Shown piece by piece: positions 43,840 to 54,691 of a stretch of DNA of 64,000 bases. The stretch's first letter is position 1; each line of letters begins with the position of its first letter. Under the pieces are notes generated by a model that was not told the DNA's origin, did not search any database, and saw nothing but the letters and a program-made list of their open reading frames with translations. The stretch is from Hyposmocoma kahamanoa (Eukaryota; Arthropoda; Insecta; Lepidoptera; Cosmopterigidae): NCBI RefSeq assembly GCF_003589595.1, contig NW_020653409.1:2336466-2400465 (forward strand). The letters run 5' to 3'. The translations under genes were made by a program, and so were the position numbers.

Positions 43840-44623
43840 ACAATCTCAATTAAATTAAATTAAATACTCTCATAAAAACAATCTCAATTACTTGTAAAAT
43901 ATTATTTAATAATGTAACTAAAGAATAACAAAGACATTCCCTTCTACAAATCCCGAGACTTCTCGGAACTGTTTATATCAGAATATGCGTATTATGTATA
44001 AAAAATTTCGTACATTGGTGAAAATTTATTATTTACTTTCAAGTATTTACTACAAATTATTGTCTCAAAAAATAATACTGTAATTGTGTTTCTAGATTAA
44101 TTACGTATTTAAATACTTTAGCCATTTAAAATACAAACATGAGACAACCTATAATTTGGAATGTTTATAAAATAAACACTAAAAAAAGAAATTTTATATT
44201 TATTGACAAAATCGGTATATCTATATTAAGAAAACGTTCATACTTTAGATAGGTTTACTCCACCGATTCCGGTCATTGGTAATAATATTAAAATTAAAAA
44301 AAACTATTAACAAGTGTTTAACAATAATAGACTTAACAAAAGCTCATTTAAGTATCAATTCATAGTTTAAGCATCAGTTAGTAATAACAAGCTAACAAGC
44401 TGAGAAGAATAAAGTAAATAATAATAACACAACACACTCATAGCCCCGCACTAACCCTGTGTCGCGGGTGCCATGGATATAGACAACCACAAATTGTACC
44501 CAAACTCACGAGAGAAATAAATGTAGACCATATATATACATATATATTTGTCTCGACCTGGAAATCGAACCCAGGACCTCTGCGTGGCAGTCATGGCATG
44601 GTAACCGTTCGGCGACGAAGGCA
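43840..44623 (+). repeat. Direct duplication D, right copy
   Basis: Colinear with 38370-39134 at a spacing of about 5.47 kb, with many point differences and small indels, so not recent. The two copies flank a LINE and other repeats but lack the TG..CA ends and internal primer site that LTRs would show. Confidence 0.82.
44417..44623 (-). mobile_element. SINE A7 within duplication D
   Basis: Inverted family A with a TATATATACATATATAT expansion inside and box B complement GGAAATCGAACCCAGGACC. More complete than its partner A6. Confidence 0.82.
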
Positions 44624-44876
44624 GTTGGCACCAATCTCAACCAAAGTTCTTAAAGCTTACCTACTTGTATGCACAAATACAATGATAAAGTACAGTATCA
44701 TTCTAATCAATATAATATAATTTATAAAAATCCATCTGTACATATATATACGGTAAAGTTTTCTCTATTTAAAAAGTAAAATTTTTGCTTTCGATAAAAT
44801 GCCAAAGACACGCACGAGTCACCTATTTTTCCCCAACTTCAAAATAGGAGATGGTTTTTCGTTGTATGTACGTTTT

Positions 44877-45122
44877 TTTTATAATACTAAGTTGCGGGAT
44901 GAATGAGTCGTACGCCTGGTGGTAAGCGACACGTCTTTTCATAACAGTTGTAGCGCCACTCAAAGTTTTAAATCACAAAGATCTGAGGGGCACTGCCACT
45001 GCGCCCAACACCCTGAGACATAAGTTGACGAGTCCCATGTGCTTGTAATTTCACCAGCACCCCTATCCTTCGAAACCGGAACACATTAATACTGACGTTA
45101 CTACTTGGCGGGTAAATTGTAT
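44877..45122 (-). repeat. Dispersed repeat family E, copy 13
   Basis: TATAATACTAAGTTGCGGGA, GTACGCCTGGTGGTAAGCGA, GGGGCACTGCCACTGCGCCC, and CTTGGCGGG at the 5' side. Confidence 0.82.
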
Positions 45123-45323
45123 CTTTTTTTATTACGCTTACAAACATAATATAAGACTGTATTTCTATTGTAGTACTGCTTTATAAATAACATCAATCTT
45201 TAAGCTATTTATATAATTATTACACGTGCATCGTAAATGTGTACCTAATGGGGCACACAAGAGTATCCTAGTCAACTTATGACTCAGTCTATCATTTTCT
45301 TAGGATTTAGTCGACGCTGAAAC

Positions 45324-45440
45324 AGGGGGTCTATATTCGTTCTCCGTCTGACATACGTCCGAAACGATTACTTTTAATTTGGTCGAATATTACTTATTTG
45401 ACATTAATTCTTTCGAACGGATGTTGAATGAAGAACGACA
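45324..45440. mobile_element. MITE family 4, copy 2 (internally deleted)
   Basis: AGGGGGTCTATATTCGTTCT, CGTCCGAAACGATTAC and TTTGGTCGAATATTACTT match 35531-35729; loop and half of one arm are missing. Confidence 0.7.
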
Positions 45441-45562
45441 GTACAGGACCAGGGAACGGCGGAAAATCAACGTCCATCTCGCCCGAGATAGACATTTTGC
45501 TGACTGTCCTTTTGTCTATTACACCACTATGCACATCTACTAAGCTAAATGTTACTCAGTTA

Positions 45563-46421
45563 CATAGGGCGCACTATAGGTTTCTTTAGGCATAGGCATG
45601 AGTTAAATACAATCGATATTACACAAACATTTGGGTGAGAAAAAGCTGTGCTCTTGGTAAATCCCACACAATTTGACTGAGGCTCAAAAAACGGATCGCG
45701 TCACTTGGTGCACTGCCATGCTTACCAGATTCAACGAAGGGGCATCAAATTTGGTGTGGGACATAGTAACAGGTGACGAAACATGGATTTATAGTTACGA
45801 TCCCAAAACAAAGCAGCAATCGAGCTTATTGGTCTTTCGAGATGAGCCGAAACCAACCAAAGAGGCGCGCGTGCAAAGCGCCTCTAAGCGGATGATTACA
45901 TCTTTTTTTAATAAAACTGGAAACGTGGCTGCTGTTGCTTTGGAGAATCGTTGTACCGTGAATAGTGATTGGACCACCATCATTTGTTTGCCGGAGTTAT
46001 TGACAAACTCCGTAAAAATAACCGTAAACGCCGTATGATATTGCACCACGATAATGCCAGTTCTCACACGGCCAGACAGACATATGAATTTTTGAAGATG
46101 AACGAACAACGTTGACCTTATGAGCCATCTCGCATACAGTCCCGACCATTTTTATTTCCAAAAATTAAGATCCAGTTACGCGATCAACGATTTTCATCAC
46201 CTGAAGAGGCTGTCGAAGAGTATGAAACAGAGCTTCAGAGATTTTTCAACATGTTTCAGAGATTTTTACGGAGGAGTGTCATAAATGTTTTCAAAATTGG
46301 TTCATTCGCATGAAAAGTGCATTAACGGTAACGGATAATATTTTGAAAAACATTAAATTCATTTCTGACCATTTATGGTATTTTTTCTTATTCATTCCGG
46401 AAACTTGTAGTGCGCCCCACG
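45563..46421 (+). mobile_element. mariner element, internally deleted (859 bp)
   Basis: Inverted ends CATAGGGCGCACTATAGG and, reading inward from the right, CGTGGGGCGCACTACAAG. TA dinucleotides flank both ends (45561-45562, 46422-46423), the mariner target duplication. A full mariner is about 1.3 kb; the 5' third of the transposase, including the DNA-binding helices, is gone. Confidence 0.85.
45673..46300 (+). pseudogene. mariner transposase relic
   Basis: Reads IVTGDETWIYSYDPKTKQQS (first catalytic aspartate in TGDETW), then MITSFFNKTGNVAAVALENR, and in another frame MILHHDNASSHTARQTYEFL (second aspartate in HHDNA). Further on come FLFPKIK and SPEEAVEEYETELQRF. The second DD motif region (YSPDLAP) is corrupted (YEPSRIQSRPF). 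Frameshifts near 46010 and a stop near 46114. The motif set matches the mariner branch of Tc1/mariner. Confidence 0.9.
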
Positions 46422-46448
46422 TACCTATTGTTTTGTTGTTATGTATTA

Positions 46449-46678
46449 CAGCGGATACACACGGTGACTTTTAGCAGCGATACAAACGCGATGCAAACGC
46501 GATGCAGTCGCCAATCGTACTTTACAAACGTGCGCGATTTTAATTTACGATGCAAACGCGAGCAAGCGCGTTACTGCATCGGTGCAATCGCCTTTAAATC
46601 GCAAGTGAAGCGATGCATTCGCACGTTTCACGAACGCGCGTTGGCATCACTGCTAACAGTCGCCGTGTGCAACCACTC
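46449..46678. mobile_element. PIF/Harbinger-like MITE with TTA duplication
   Basis: Ends CAGCGGATACACACGGTGAC and, inward from the right, GAGTGGTTGCACACGGCGAC; flanked by TTA (46446-46448, 46679-46681). The interior is rich in CG and GATGCAAACGCGA repeats. The TTA duplication suggests PIF/Harbinger, but the terminal match is imperfect. Confidence 0.65.
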
Positions 46679-46884
46679 TTAGATTTATGAGTGTATAGTG
46701 ACTCAATTTATTGTATAAAAGTTGATTCTTTCTTCTTTCTCGCCTTAATGTTTTACATAGGTCATATAAATTTTATTTTACACAAACGACATTTACTCTT
46801 TACGCTTTATTAATATTTCATCGCAAAAAATGTACTATTGACCTATTGGAAATCTCATAAATAAGATATAAATTACGTTATTTT

Positions 46885-47640
46885 CTTCCACGAATTGGAC
46901 TTGGAAGCTGTACACAAACCCACCCATCTCTATTACTTTACCCTGGAAAAAGTTATTTGTTATGCAAGGCTGCAAAGTTGTTTTTTCGACGCGAGTGCTT
47001 GTATTGAAACCTGAGCAAGCGAAGGAAGCTAAGATTACATTCGCTTCGCTCTTGTTTCAAAAATAGATTCCAGAGCGTAGCGAGGGTTTCAAGACACGAG
47101 ACCCAAAGCAACTTTGCTGCCAAGCGAAACACAATTTTTCACCTCATTACAGCGAGAAAAATGGCAGATGAAAGAAAAAGAGAACTTTAAATATTAGACA
47201 GTTTTTTTAATCAAAAGAAAAAGTTTACCTTCGGATGCGTTCTGAATTTGCACCTCATCAATTTTTATTCTTGCTTCTACTTATAATTTTGTGTGATTAA
47301 GTGATTATTGAAATTATTTAGTTCTTCGACGAATTAAAATAATTTAATAAGCACAATTAGTTATCATTGTCAACAATAATAAGAATAAAATATACCAACG
47401 GATTTATATTACTTATATAAGTAATGCAAATCGCGTAGTTGAACTTGTCATAATCTTTTTTTTTATCGAAAGAAAAAGCTGAGTGCACCACAGTCCATCG
47501 TCAAGTTCGAATTTCAAAAACCTTTTCCACGCTAGATTTCTATTGTGAAAGAAAACCTTTCCGAGCTAGAGAGGTGAAAAAACTTTATCTGTTTTGGTTG
47601 ACTTAATTCAATTAAAATGCACTTCATTCTTAGCAAAAGG
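46885..47640. repeat. Dispersed repeat family M, composite
   Basis: Contains CAAGGCTGCAAAGTTGTTTT and AGCGTAGCGAGGGTTTCAAG (matching 59160-59325 inverted), and GTTCTTCGACGAATTAAAATAA, GCACCACAGTCCATCGTCAA and CTTTTCCACGCTAGAT (matching 57640-57800 and 58420-58800 inverted). Unclassified; possibly a long non-autonomous element. Confidence 0.6.
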
Positions 47641-47792
47641 GGAATTTTAATACAATCATAGTTATACTTCTACATGGGTTTTACTTAATTATAAAAATTA
47701 AACTTATTTCTCAAAAACTCCGATAATTTGTTCGATAATGCAAACAAATTCACTTCTGACTTGTGCTAACCTAACCTACTAAAGGGTTTATT

Positions 47793-47847
47793 TCACCAGG
47801 TCAGAGTAAAACCTGGGTATTACCCAGGTTTTACTCTGACCTGGTGA
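47793..47847. repeat. 55-bp perfect palindrome
   Basis: Arm TCACCAGGTCAGAGTAAAAC..., a single central base at 47820, then the exact complement ending GTTTTACTCTGACCTGGTGA. 27 perfect base pairs without mismatch. Confidence 0.95.
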
Positions 47848-47924
47848 TTGTATTTTTAGGTTCATTTGCTAAGTGTTATCCGCTACAATATGAATTCTAA
47901 AATTAAATGTGATTAAATAATAGT

Positions 47925-48112
47925 AATGGACAACATCACACAGGTACGTTACTCTGATCCCAAAGTCAGTAGCTAAAGCACTTGTGTTATGGAAATCGGA
48001 AACAACGACGGTTCCACAAACACCCAGACCCGAGACAATATAGAAAAGTTAGTTTCTACACTGGCCGGGGATCGAACCCGGGACCTCAGAGCCACTCGAC
48101 CACGCAGGCCGA
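47925..48112 (-). mobile_element. tRNA-derived SINE family P
   Basis: Minus strand: GGCCTGCGTGGTCGAGTGGC (box A), CCGGGTTCGATCCCCGGCC (box B), then GGGTGTTTGTGGAACCGTCG, ATAACACAAGTGCTTTAGC, GGGATCAGAGTAACGTACC and TGTGATGTTGTCC. Distinct from families A and B. Single copy here. Confidence 0.8.
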
Positions 48113-48699
48113 CATATTAAAAAATAAGAAAATGTTTCATTTGAACAATTAGTTTGTGTCAAGAATAAACACTTAAAATTCTTTTGTACGTTTGTTTGAG
48201 GCAGGTACAATTGAACCTAAAAATAATAAATTTGCCGAAATGTTGCTGAATATTCATTCATTCCGTCGTCACTTACAGACAACATACATTCTGACAGAAC
48301 AATATACATTAATTGACCAAACAAGTTTCTTCCAAAAGAATACATTAAAATGTTCTAACAATAGATTTTCTGATAAACGATGCTTTCTGCTGTAAGAATT
48401 TCTTTTTACAAATTTATACCAAAACATCTCAAAAAATTCCTTTGCCAGACCAGGGCTAACAAAACAAACAAACAGTCGACGGTTCGAATCCAGCCAAATC
48501 TAAGGTTCTTTTTTAGTTTCTTCCATTTATGTATCAATAAGAACATATGAATACCATGGTAGTAAAAACATTATGCAAAGATAGGATTTTACGATGGAAC
48601 GAACTCGCCCAGAAGATGCCATTCAGTCGCACTTTAAAGAGATTTGGTTTTTTTAACCGACTTTAAACAAGGGCGATATTATCAATTTTACTGCATTTC
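48113..48699. other. AT-rich DNA with a degenerate tRNA-like scrap
   Basis: GACGGTTCGAATCCAGCC near 48478 resembles box B of SINE B. Otherwise nothing. Confidence 0.4.
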
Positions 48700-49077
48700 T
48701 TTTTGAAAGAAAGAAAGAAAGAAAGAAACGTTTATTCAGCTTAAGATAATTCAAGCTAAACAGTAGTAATTCACATTAATTATTACATATACCTGTCTAG
48801 AAGTTGAAACGGATCCAACTTAGCATAATGTTACAGCTCGCCAGTTTTCAGTTGGAACCGCTTTTCACAAAATGAGATGGCACGTAAGTACAAATGTGAT
48901 AACTAACTAAAATTATAAACATTAACTAAAAACTAATAGGAAAAATTACTAATAGGAACTATTCATGATAAAATACTATATATATAAAATACTACACTTG
49001 TCAGGGATTATTACATGAATTGAATGTATATGAAATACAGCACTTCTTCATCATCATATCAGCCGGAAGACACGTAC
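48700..49077 (-). mobile_element. Retroposon family K, copy 2
   Basis: Begins with (GAAA)n at 48703-48728, the complement of the TTTC tail of copy 1, then CGTTTATTCAGCTTAAG, CAGTTGGAACCGCTTTT, ATGAGATGGCACGTAAGTAC and ATATCAGCCGGAAGAC. Confidence 0.78.
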
Positions 49078-49310
49078 GTATGTTACGCGATAACTCGATT
49101 TGCAAACCGATTATGGTGATTCTTTTCTTAGTGGAAAAAGGGTACCTCAGAATTGGTCCCGTTTAAATTTGAAGAAAATATCCCACCTCTAAGCGTGGGA
49201 AATTAGGGGATGAATCCGGTTTCGCGCACTTTCCGGTAACCGATTTCAGCAAAACTTGGCAAACATTTGTGATTCCACGAACTTTTGAGGTCGGTTTTTA
49301 GTAATCCTGA
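49078..49310 (+). repeat. Dispersed repeat family L, copy 2
   Basis: TATGTTACGCGATAACTC, GGGTACCTCAGAATTGGTCC, GGATGAATCCGGTTTCGCGC and CCACGAACTTTTGAGGTCGG; abuts retroposon K2. Confidence 0.72.
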
Positions 49311-49319
49311 TCGCTCATT

Positions 49320-49545
49320 ATCATGATATTAAGTGACGGAACGAACACGTCGTGCGCCTGTTCATAACAGTTGCAGTGCCACACAGAGCTTTAAATCACA
49401 AAGGTCTGAAGGGCACTACGCCCGTCATCCTGATTAATAAATTTATAAGTCCCGTGGGACTGTAATTTCAACAGCACCCTTACCGTTCGAAACTGCAACG
49501 CAGTTATGCTCATATTCCTGCTTGGCGGCGGAAATAGTTAACTAA
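49320..49545 (-). repeat. Dispersed repeat family E, copy 14
   Basis: TGATATTAAGTGACGGAACG, AACAGTTGCAGTGCCACACA, CACCCTTACCGTTCGAAACT and CCTGCTTGGCGGCGGAAATA. Confidence 0.8.
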
Positions 49546-49669
49546 TTTTATGTACTGTTGATTTAAGCACTATATGCACGCATAGAAATACAGAGAAATA
49601 TCTATGGCTACCCTGTACAGGTAAAGAGGCGCTAAATATTCTTTAAAAAGCAGTGTCTTAATATTCCTT

Positions 49670-49745
49670 GACTGATCACATTTAAGGTAAACTTGAAATG
49701 TCGAAGTTGCGATTTTTAAATTAATTAGAATGGCTTTATAGCGCA
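49670..49745 (+). repeat. Repeat Q, paired with 61727-61800
   Basis: GGTAAACTTGAAATGTCGAAG, split here, and AAATTAATTAGAATGGCTTT have inverted counterparts near 61.75 kb. Short unclassified dispersed repeat. Confidence 0.55.
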
Positions 49746-50109
49746 TTGTGAAAATGGGGTTCGGTGAAACAAATAAATATTAGGCAACGTTGCTCTGATT
49801 CTATAATGTGCTCGGAAACACAGTCGCTGTCATGCCAAGTTTATCCTGTTGAAGTTTATCCCTTTCATTTTCCGAATATTAAAAAAAAAAATATGACGTC
49901 ACCAACCAACTGTACAAATATGGCAACGACAAACAACACACTATGTATTATGCCATGACGTAATTGAAAACATTATCTTGAGTTATCTTCAACCGAAACG
50001 ATTCTACATTGTTATAACTAGATAGGTGTTATTTTGTGACCAATTGTTCAGTCGTTAACATTCCCATTGGGACTCTCATTATTATGGTCATATTTATTTT
50101 GATATTTTC

Positions 50110-50400
50110 AAGGCGTATTTTCCACCGGCGAGTAAAGATGGGGATTGCTTGTATGGCAAAATTTCAATTCTCTCCTTACATATCTTAGGTGGAAATGGTC
50201 AGGATTGATGAAGATTTTAATTTATTATCCTTAGAGATGGAATATTTTCTTCAAATTTAAATGGGACAACTACTGAGGTATCCTTTTTCCAACAAAAAAA
50301 TAATCGTCAAAATCGGTTCACAAATTTCAAAGTAAACGCGTAACATACAACAAAAAAATAAAGTCAAATTGAAAACCTCCTCCTACTTTTGAAGTCGCTT
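50110..50400 (-). repeat. Dispersed repeat family L, copy 3 (inverted)
   Basis: CTTCAAATTTAAATGGGACA, GAGGTATCCTTTTTCCAACA and AATCGGTTCACAAATTTC are complements of the family blocks. Confidence 0.68.
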
Positions 50401-50802
50401 GAAAATGGGTTTTCTTCAAATAATTTTAGAGTGTCCTGCAGCCGAATTATTAAAGTTTTCAACAAAGTGACTTACTCTATTAGTACTGTTAATATTTTAC
50501 CTTCGACAATCGCAGCGCGAAATCGCGGTAGCTATTAAAATCAATTTTTGGTGGAATTAGGCTGGCGAGATTCAATTCTCGTCTCGCCTCACTGATGGAT
50601 AAGCACCTTTAGACGGCAAACATGGTATTGGACTAATGAAACTCCATTATTCCAACTGACCGTTCTCGGTCTAATTCGCCTCGCTTCAATGATTTTTAGA
50701 ATAATTCGCTGATTTGGTTTCGGAAAAGAGAGACAAAAACTGTCTTCTTGACTAACAATTCTCTTCTGTTGCCAAAAAGATAGAGATGTATTTATGTGTA
50801 AC

Positions 50803-50998
50803 TGCCTCCTTGGCCGATAGGCCGACCGGTTACCATCCTGGACTGCCACGCAAACAGAAATAAATATAAAAAAAAAACAGACAGAAATACTTGTATGGCT
50901 CACATTTATTTCTGTAACGAGTTTGAGTGTAAGTTGTGGTTACCTGAGTGTGTGTTTATGGCACCCGCGATACAGGGTTTCCCTAGTGCGGAGCTGTT
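50803..50998 (+). mobile_element. SINE A8, head rearranged
   Basis: TGCCTCCTTGGCCGATAGGC start, a duplicated box A-like GACCGGTTACCATCC, box B replaced by an A-rich stretch; body and TTCCCTAGTGCGGAGCT end present. Confidence 0.75.
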
Positions 50999-51510
50999 TA
51001 GAAAAAATATATGTGAAAGCATACACACACACACACACAGTAAATACAATTTACATATTTAAGATCACGTAATAGTGCAGTGTTGTGTGTTCCGCCAGCG
51101 ACGGCATACAAATATTACAATTGAAAACAGTAGTCTCACGTTACACTTCTATTTTATTGAACATCACTGTTCCGATCTTAAATTATTACATCCACTTATA
51201 CTTGACTACTTTAAGATTTCCTGTAAGCAATATGTAACTTACAAACAAATCATAATAACTGACTGTAATTGAGAAGTCATCTTCGGAAACAAACTTTTCA
51301 AAGACTAAACAGGTCCTCATTGTTTAAATCAAAATATCTTTTTATTTGCTTAGAAGAAAAGAGAAAAAAACTTATTATTACTGCCACAAAAGAAAAAAAC
51401 ACTTAAACAGAAGAACAAAAAGTCATAGTGATAGTAAAATCAAAAATTGCAATGCTTAGAAAAATAACACAGCAAAGTCACTAACAAAACAAAAAATTAA
51501 ATTAAAACAC
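50999..51510. other. AT-rich DNA with a CA repeat
   Basis: A (CA)n run near 51020-51041; A-rich low-complexity DNA at 51350-51500. No gene. Confidence 0.4.
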
Positions 51511-51797
51511 CATTGACTTACAAATAAATGGACGACTGGTCTAATACAAAAACCACGAAAAAAAATGTCCCAAGTCAACCTATTTAAACGTAGTGACATG
51601 TAAAGGAATATGAAAAAGCTAAAACGTTGAATTTAAATTGCAATGTCATCGCAGTACTGTCTAATTTTGCTTGCTTCGCTGTCAGTCGAACAAACGAAGA
51701 TTAAAGCGTGAATGACGCTCTGTATACGATTTTAACGCCCAATAAGTTCGGACACTTTTTAGCGCGGACCCGACGTCCATATAATTGTAAGTCAATG
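51511..51797. mobile_element. hAT-type MITE family 1, copy 2 (longer form)
   Basis: 287 bp, ends CATTGACTTACAAATAAATG and ATATAATTGTAAGTCAATG, flanked by perfect octamers TAAAACAC (51503-51510 and 51798-51805). About 60 bp longer than copy 1, from extra sequence after AACCTATT and before CTGTCAG. Confidence 0.92.
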
Positions 51798-51805
51798 TAA
51801 AACAC

Positions 51806-52296
51806 ACATTATTTATACAAGCAAAGATATTGTATTATATATCATATTAGCATAAATCTACTTTGACTGGTGCCAACTGCGATAACAAAAGAGTCACTAA
51901 TATCAGTATTTTGCAGAAAAACGCAATGTATTCATACTGGTTGTATTCAACCCGTAAATTTCAGTCACATCTTTTTTTCATTATAACATGTATGATTGAT
52001 GAAGTGGCAGCGATGTACAAAAAAATCTTTGTAGAGTTTGTAAATTACGTGTCCATTTTCCTTAAAATATATTTTTGATTTGAAATGCACCGCCATTTAT
52101 TATTTATATTATTCCTCCTCTTCGCCACAAATTTCCTCAAAATATGCTCATGTATTAAAATGTCGCTTTCCTCCTCTCGATTTGGGTTTACCTTGTATAA
52201 ATACAGTCACATTTAATTCTTAATCCTTTCAAGCTTTGATGAAATTTAGGTTTATTTACATCTTTATGTTTCCTAACATAATTGTACATCGATGTT
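51806..52296. other. AT-rich DNA, nothing recognised
   Basis: No supported gene; the 71-codon frame at 51863-52078 has no recognisable features. Confidence 0.4.
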
Positions 52297-52483
52297 TGTT
52301 CTGTGACTTAGTTGGTATAGCGTCTGGCACAGTATGCTAGACGACGTCGGTTCGAATCCGGCCGGATCGTAGGAATTTTTTCTGAGTGTTCGTACTTTGT
52401 ATTAATAATCATAACAAACTAGTGGAGTAATTTCAGAAAAAAAAATTGAGTATCAATTCAATAAAAATTTTAATACAGTGAAT
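52297..52483 (+). mobile_element. SINE B5 (first unit of a tandem pair)
   Basis: CTTAGTTGGTATAGCGTC, GTCGGTTCGAATCCGGCC, TTTTTTCTGAGTGTTCG and the GAATAGCGACATC end. 5'-truncated; directly followed by B6. Confidence 0.82.
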
Positions 52484-52813
52484 AGCGACATCTCTAGCCG
52501 GGTCTAGTAGCTAACTGGGTGACGAAATACTTTCATCGATTTCACAAAGATGGCGCTACGGCTAAAAAGTCGTTGAAGAACCAAATACAAATACACGACA
52601 ACAAACACAGAAAAATTTGTGAGATTCGCCGGTTCGTTTGGTGGCTTAGTTGGTATAGAGTCTAGCACGGCGTACTAGAAGACGTCGGTTCGAATCCGGC
52701 CGGATCGAAGGAATTTTTTCTGAGTGTTCGATCTTTGTATTAATAATTATAACAAACTAGTGGAGTAATTTCACGTAAAATAATTGAATATCAATTCAAT
52801 AAAAATTTAAATA
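52484..52813 (+). mobile_element. SINE B6 (second unit of a tandem pair, near full length)
   Basis: Starts TCTAGCCGGGTCTAGTAGC right after the previous unit's end, then AAGATGGCGCTACGGC, the tRNA-like head, and AATTGAATATCAATTCAATA. Defines the full unit at about 330 bp and shows the family occurs as tandem dimers. Confidence 0.85.
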
Positions 52814-52918
52814 TGTATATCGAATTCTCAGTTTTCGTGATTACTACACATCGCAACGTACGACGTTAAAAAAACTAAAACTTTCGGACGTAGAAACCGC
52901 TAGATAGGTTTACTTCAG

Positions 52919-53103
52919 CCGCCTCTGTGGCCGAACGGTTACCGAGCTGGACTGCCACGCAGAGATCCCAGGTACGATTTCCGGTCCGGGAAAAATATTT
53001 ATACTTCCTACATTTATTTCTATCGCGAGTTTGGGTGTATTTGTGGCTGTGTATGTGTGTGTCCATGGCACCGGCGACACAGGGTTTCCGTGGTGCAGGG
53101 CTA
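52919..53103 (+). mobile_element. SINE A9
   Basis: CCGCCTCTGTGGCCGAACGG, then TTTGGGTGTATTTGTGG and GCGACACAGGGTTTCCG; box B partly degraded (CCCAGGTACGATTTCCGG). Confidence 0.82.
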
Positions 53104-53142
53104 AAAAAAATTATGAATGAATGAATACCATCACATCATTCC

Positions 53143-53171
53143 ACTGACACTCCACTCAGTGGAGTGTCAGT
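53143..53171. repeat. 29-bp perfect palindrome
   Basis: ACTGACACTCCACT, one C, AGTGGAGTGTCAGT; 14 perfect pairs. Confidence 0.93.
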
Positions 53172-53607
53172 CTTAACTTGTAGTATAATTAAATATTATT
53201 ATCTTTTTTAAATCCACACATTAGGTTTTTGTTTTTTTTATTTTATTCGTGGATAGTAGTAGTTGTTTGAACCCTGCTTGTCGTAGTCGTGATTTTTTAG
53301 AGTAGAAACCACTTCGAGTTTTGTTCCAATGTTTCGCGCTCGACCCGACTTGGGCTCGTGAGTGTTTTAGGCCACTGAGCAGTGCAAAATTTAGTCGAAT
53401 CTATAAATGTAGAGTCCCGGACTCAAGTTTGTACAATTAATTGGGACTCAACTGAAATTGCAAGAAGTTTTGGCAAAATTGCAAATATAATCTCAGTGGA
53501 CTCCCAATGGAATTACAAAGACCATTCAAAAAACTTAGCAGACTTGGGACTCAAGTGAGGTTCAACGATTCTACGAAAGAAATTAGTTGTTATCTTTTTG
53601 AGCTTTA
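53172..53607. other. No recognised gene
   Basis: Mixed-composition sequence; no frame or repeat identified. Confidence 0.4.
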
Positions 53608-53945
53608 ATAGGAGAGGAGGAGCTCCAGAAGTCTAAACTCAAGATCTGCCAGAGGGCGATGGAACGCAGCATACTGGGCTTTAAACGTATTGACCGAGTA
53701 CGCAATACAATGCTGCGTTCAATGGCTGGCATTGCTGATGTGGGGAGCAAAACAACCAGGCTCAAAAGGAATTGGACGAGACACATTAGCCGGATGCAAC
53801 CTGAAAAGTGGGCGAACGTCATTACTCCTTAGTTGCCTGAAGATGGAAAGAGACAGCATGGATGGCCGAGAAGGCGTCGGCGGGACGATCTTGATGGGTT
53901 TGAGAGGGAGTGGTGGGAGGTCGCCAAAGACAGGGAGTAATTTGT
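53608..53945 (+). pseudogene. RTE-type LINE C-terminal fragment
   Basis: Reads KICQRAMERSILGFKRIDRV, then SKTTRLKRNWTRHISRM, QPEKWANVITP, stop, PEDGKRQHGWPRRRRRDDLD and EWWEVAKDRE. This follows the QRAMER..LG....DR / L.W.GH..R / GKR..GRP..RW.DD / W...A.DR order at the C-terminus of RTE-clade polymerases. One in-frame stop; 5'-truncated. Confidence 0.85.
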
Positions 53946-54061
53946 TTTATACAATTTGTATTATTAAAAAAAATTTCATGTCATAAAAGCAATCTTGACA
54001 TATGATCACCTGTGTCTTTTTTACACCTAGCGTGTGTTGTAAAATGAGATAAAAAAGCCGG

Positions 54062-54286
54062 TTACAGATTATTTGCACACTATAGGCAATGTAACATGCA
54101 ATGCAACATTTCCCACACATTTTAATGTATTAGCGAACACACTACGCGCTCTGTACGCAGGTTCGCAGCGCGCGCGTTGGGATCCGTCGATTGTCGGCTT
54201 TTCAACAAACACTCTCATTGCGCGTAGTACCGTCTATAGATATTCGCGTTGCATTGCTTGTTGCGTTGCAAATAATCTGTACTGAG
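54062..54286. mobile_element. MITE with GATTATTTGCA ends
   Basis: TTACAGATTATTTGCACAC on the left and GTTGCAAATAATCTGTACTG on the right; interior rich in GCGC. No clear target duplication. Confidence 0.6.
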
Positions 54287-54691
54287 CAAAAAAAAATTTC
54301 CGAGATCGTACTACCAATTTATCAATTCAATTAATTAAACGAAAACCCATGAGCTGTTTGTAAAATTTGCAGTCGCCAGATAAAATCGCTGATTTGGTAT
54401 TAAGTCTCTAAGTCGATAAATACTGTATCGATTAACGTATTACCTATATTAAATCTTAATTGTTATAGGTGGATTGCGAAGTTGTTATTTTGGTCAAATG
54501 TCAGCTTTTACGCTCTAGCATAGTTTCCCAAAATGGTCCCTACCTCCCAGTTGCCGCTGATTAGTCCTGAGGTAGGGGCCTCGGAGCCAATTGGGAGCAT
54601 TGATGCTGTCGACGGGGTGCTACCGCATATGAAAAGAGAAACCTGAATTATCTATATAAATCATTTCAGATTCAGATTTTTTGTGCTATGT
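54287..54691. other. No recognised gene
   Basis: A block near 54530-54630 (CTACCTCCCAGTTGCCGC) is GC-richer but has no frame. Confidence 0.4.

Noticed and set aside
38370..44623. LTR pair around the RT at 40-41.5 kb
   Set aside because: No TG..CA termini, the repeats contain a SINE, and the RT has its own 5' truncation and 3' untranslated region.
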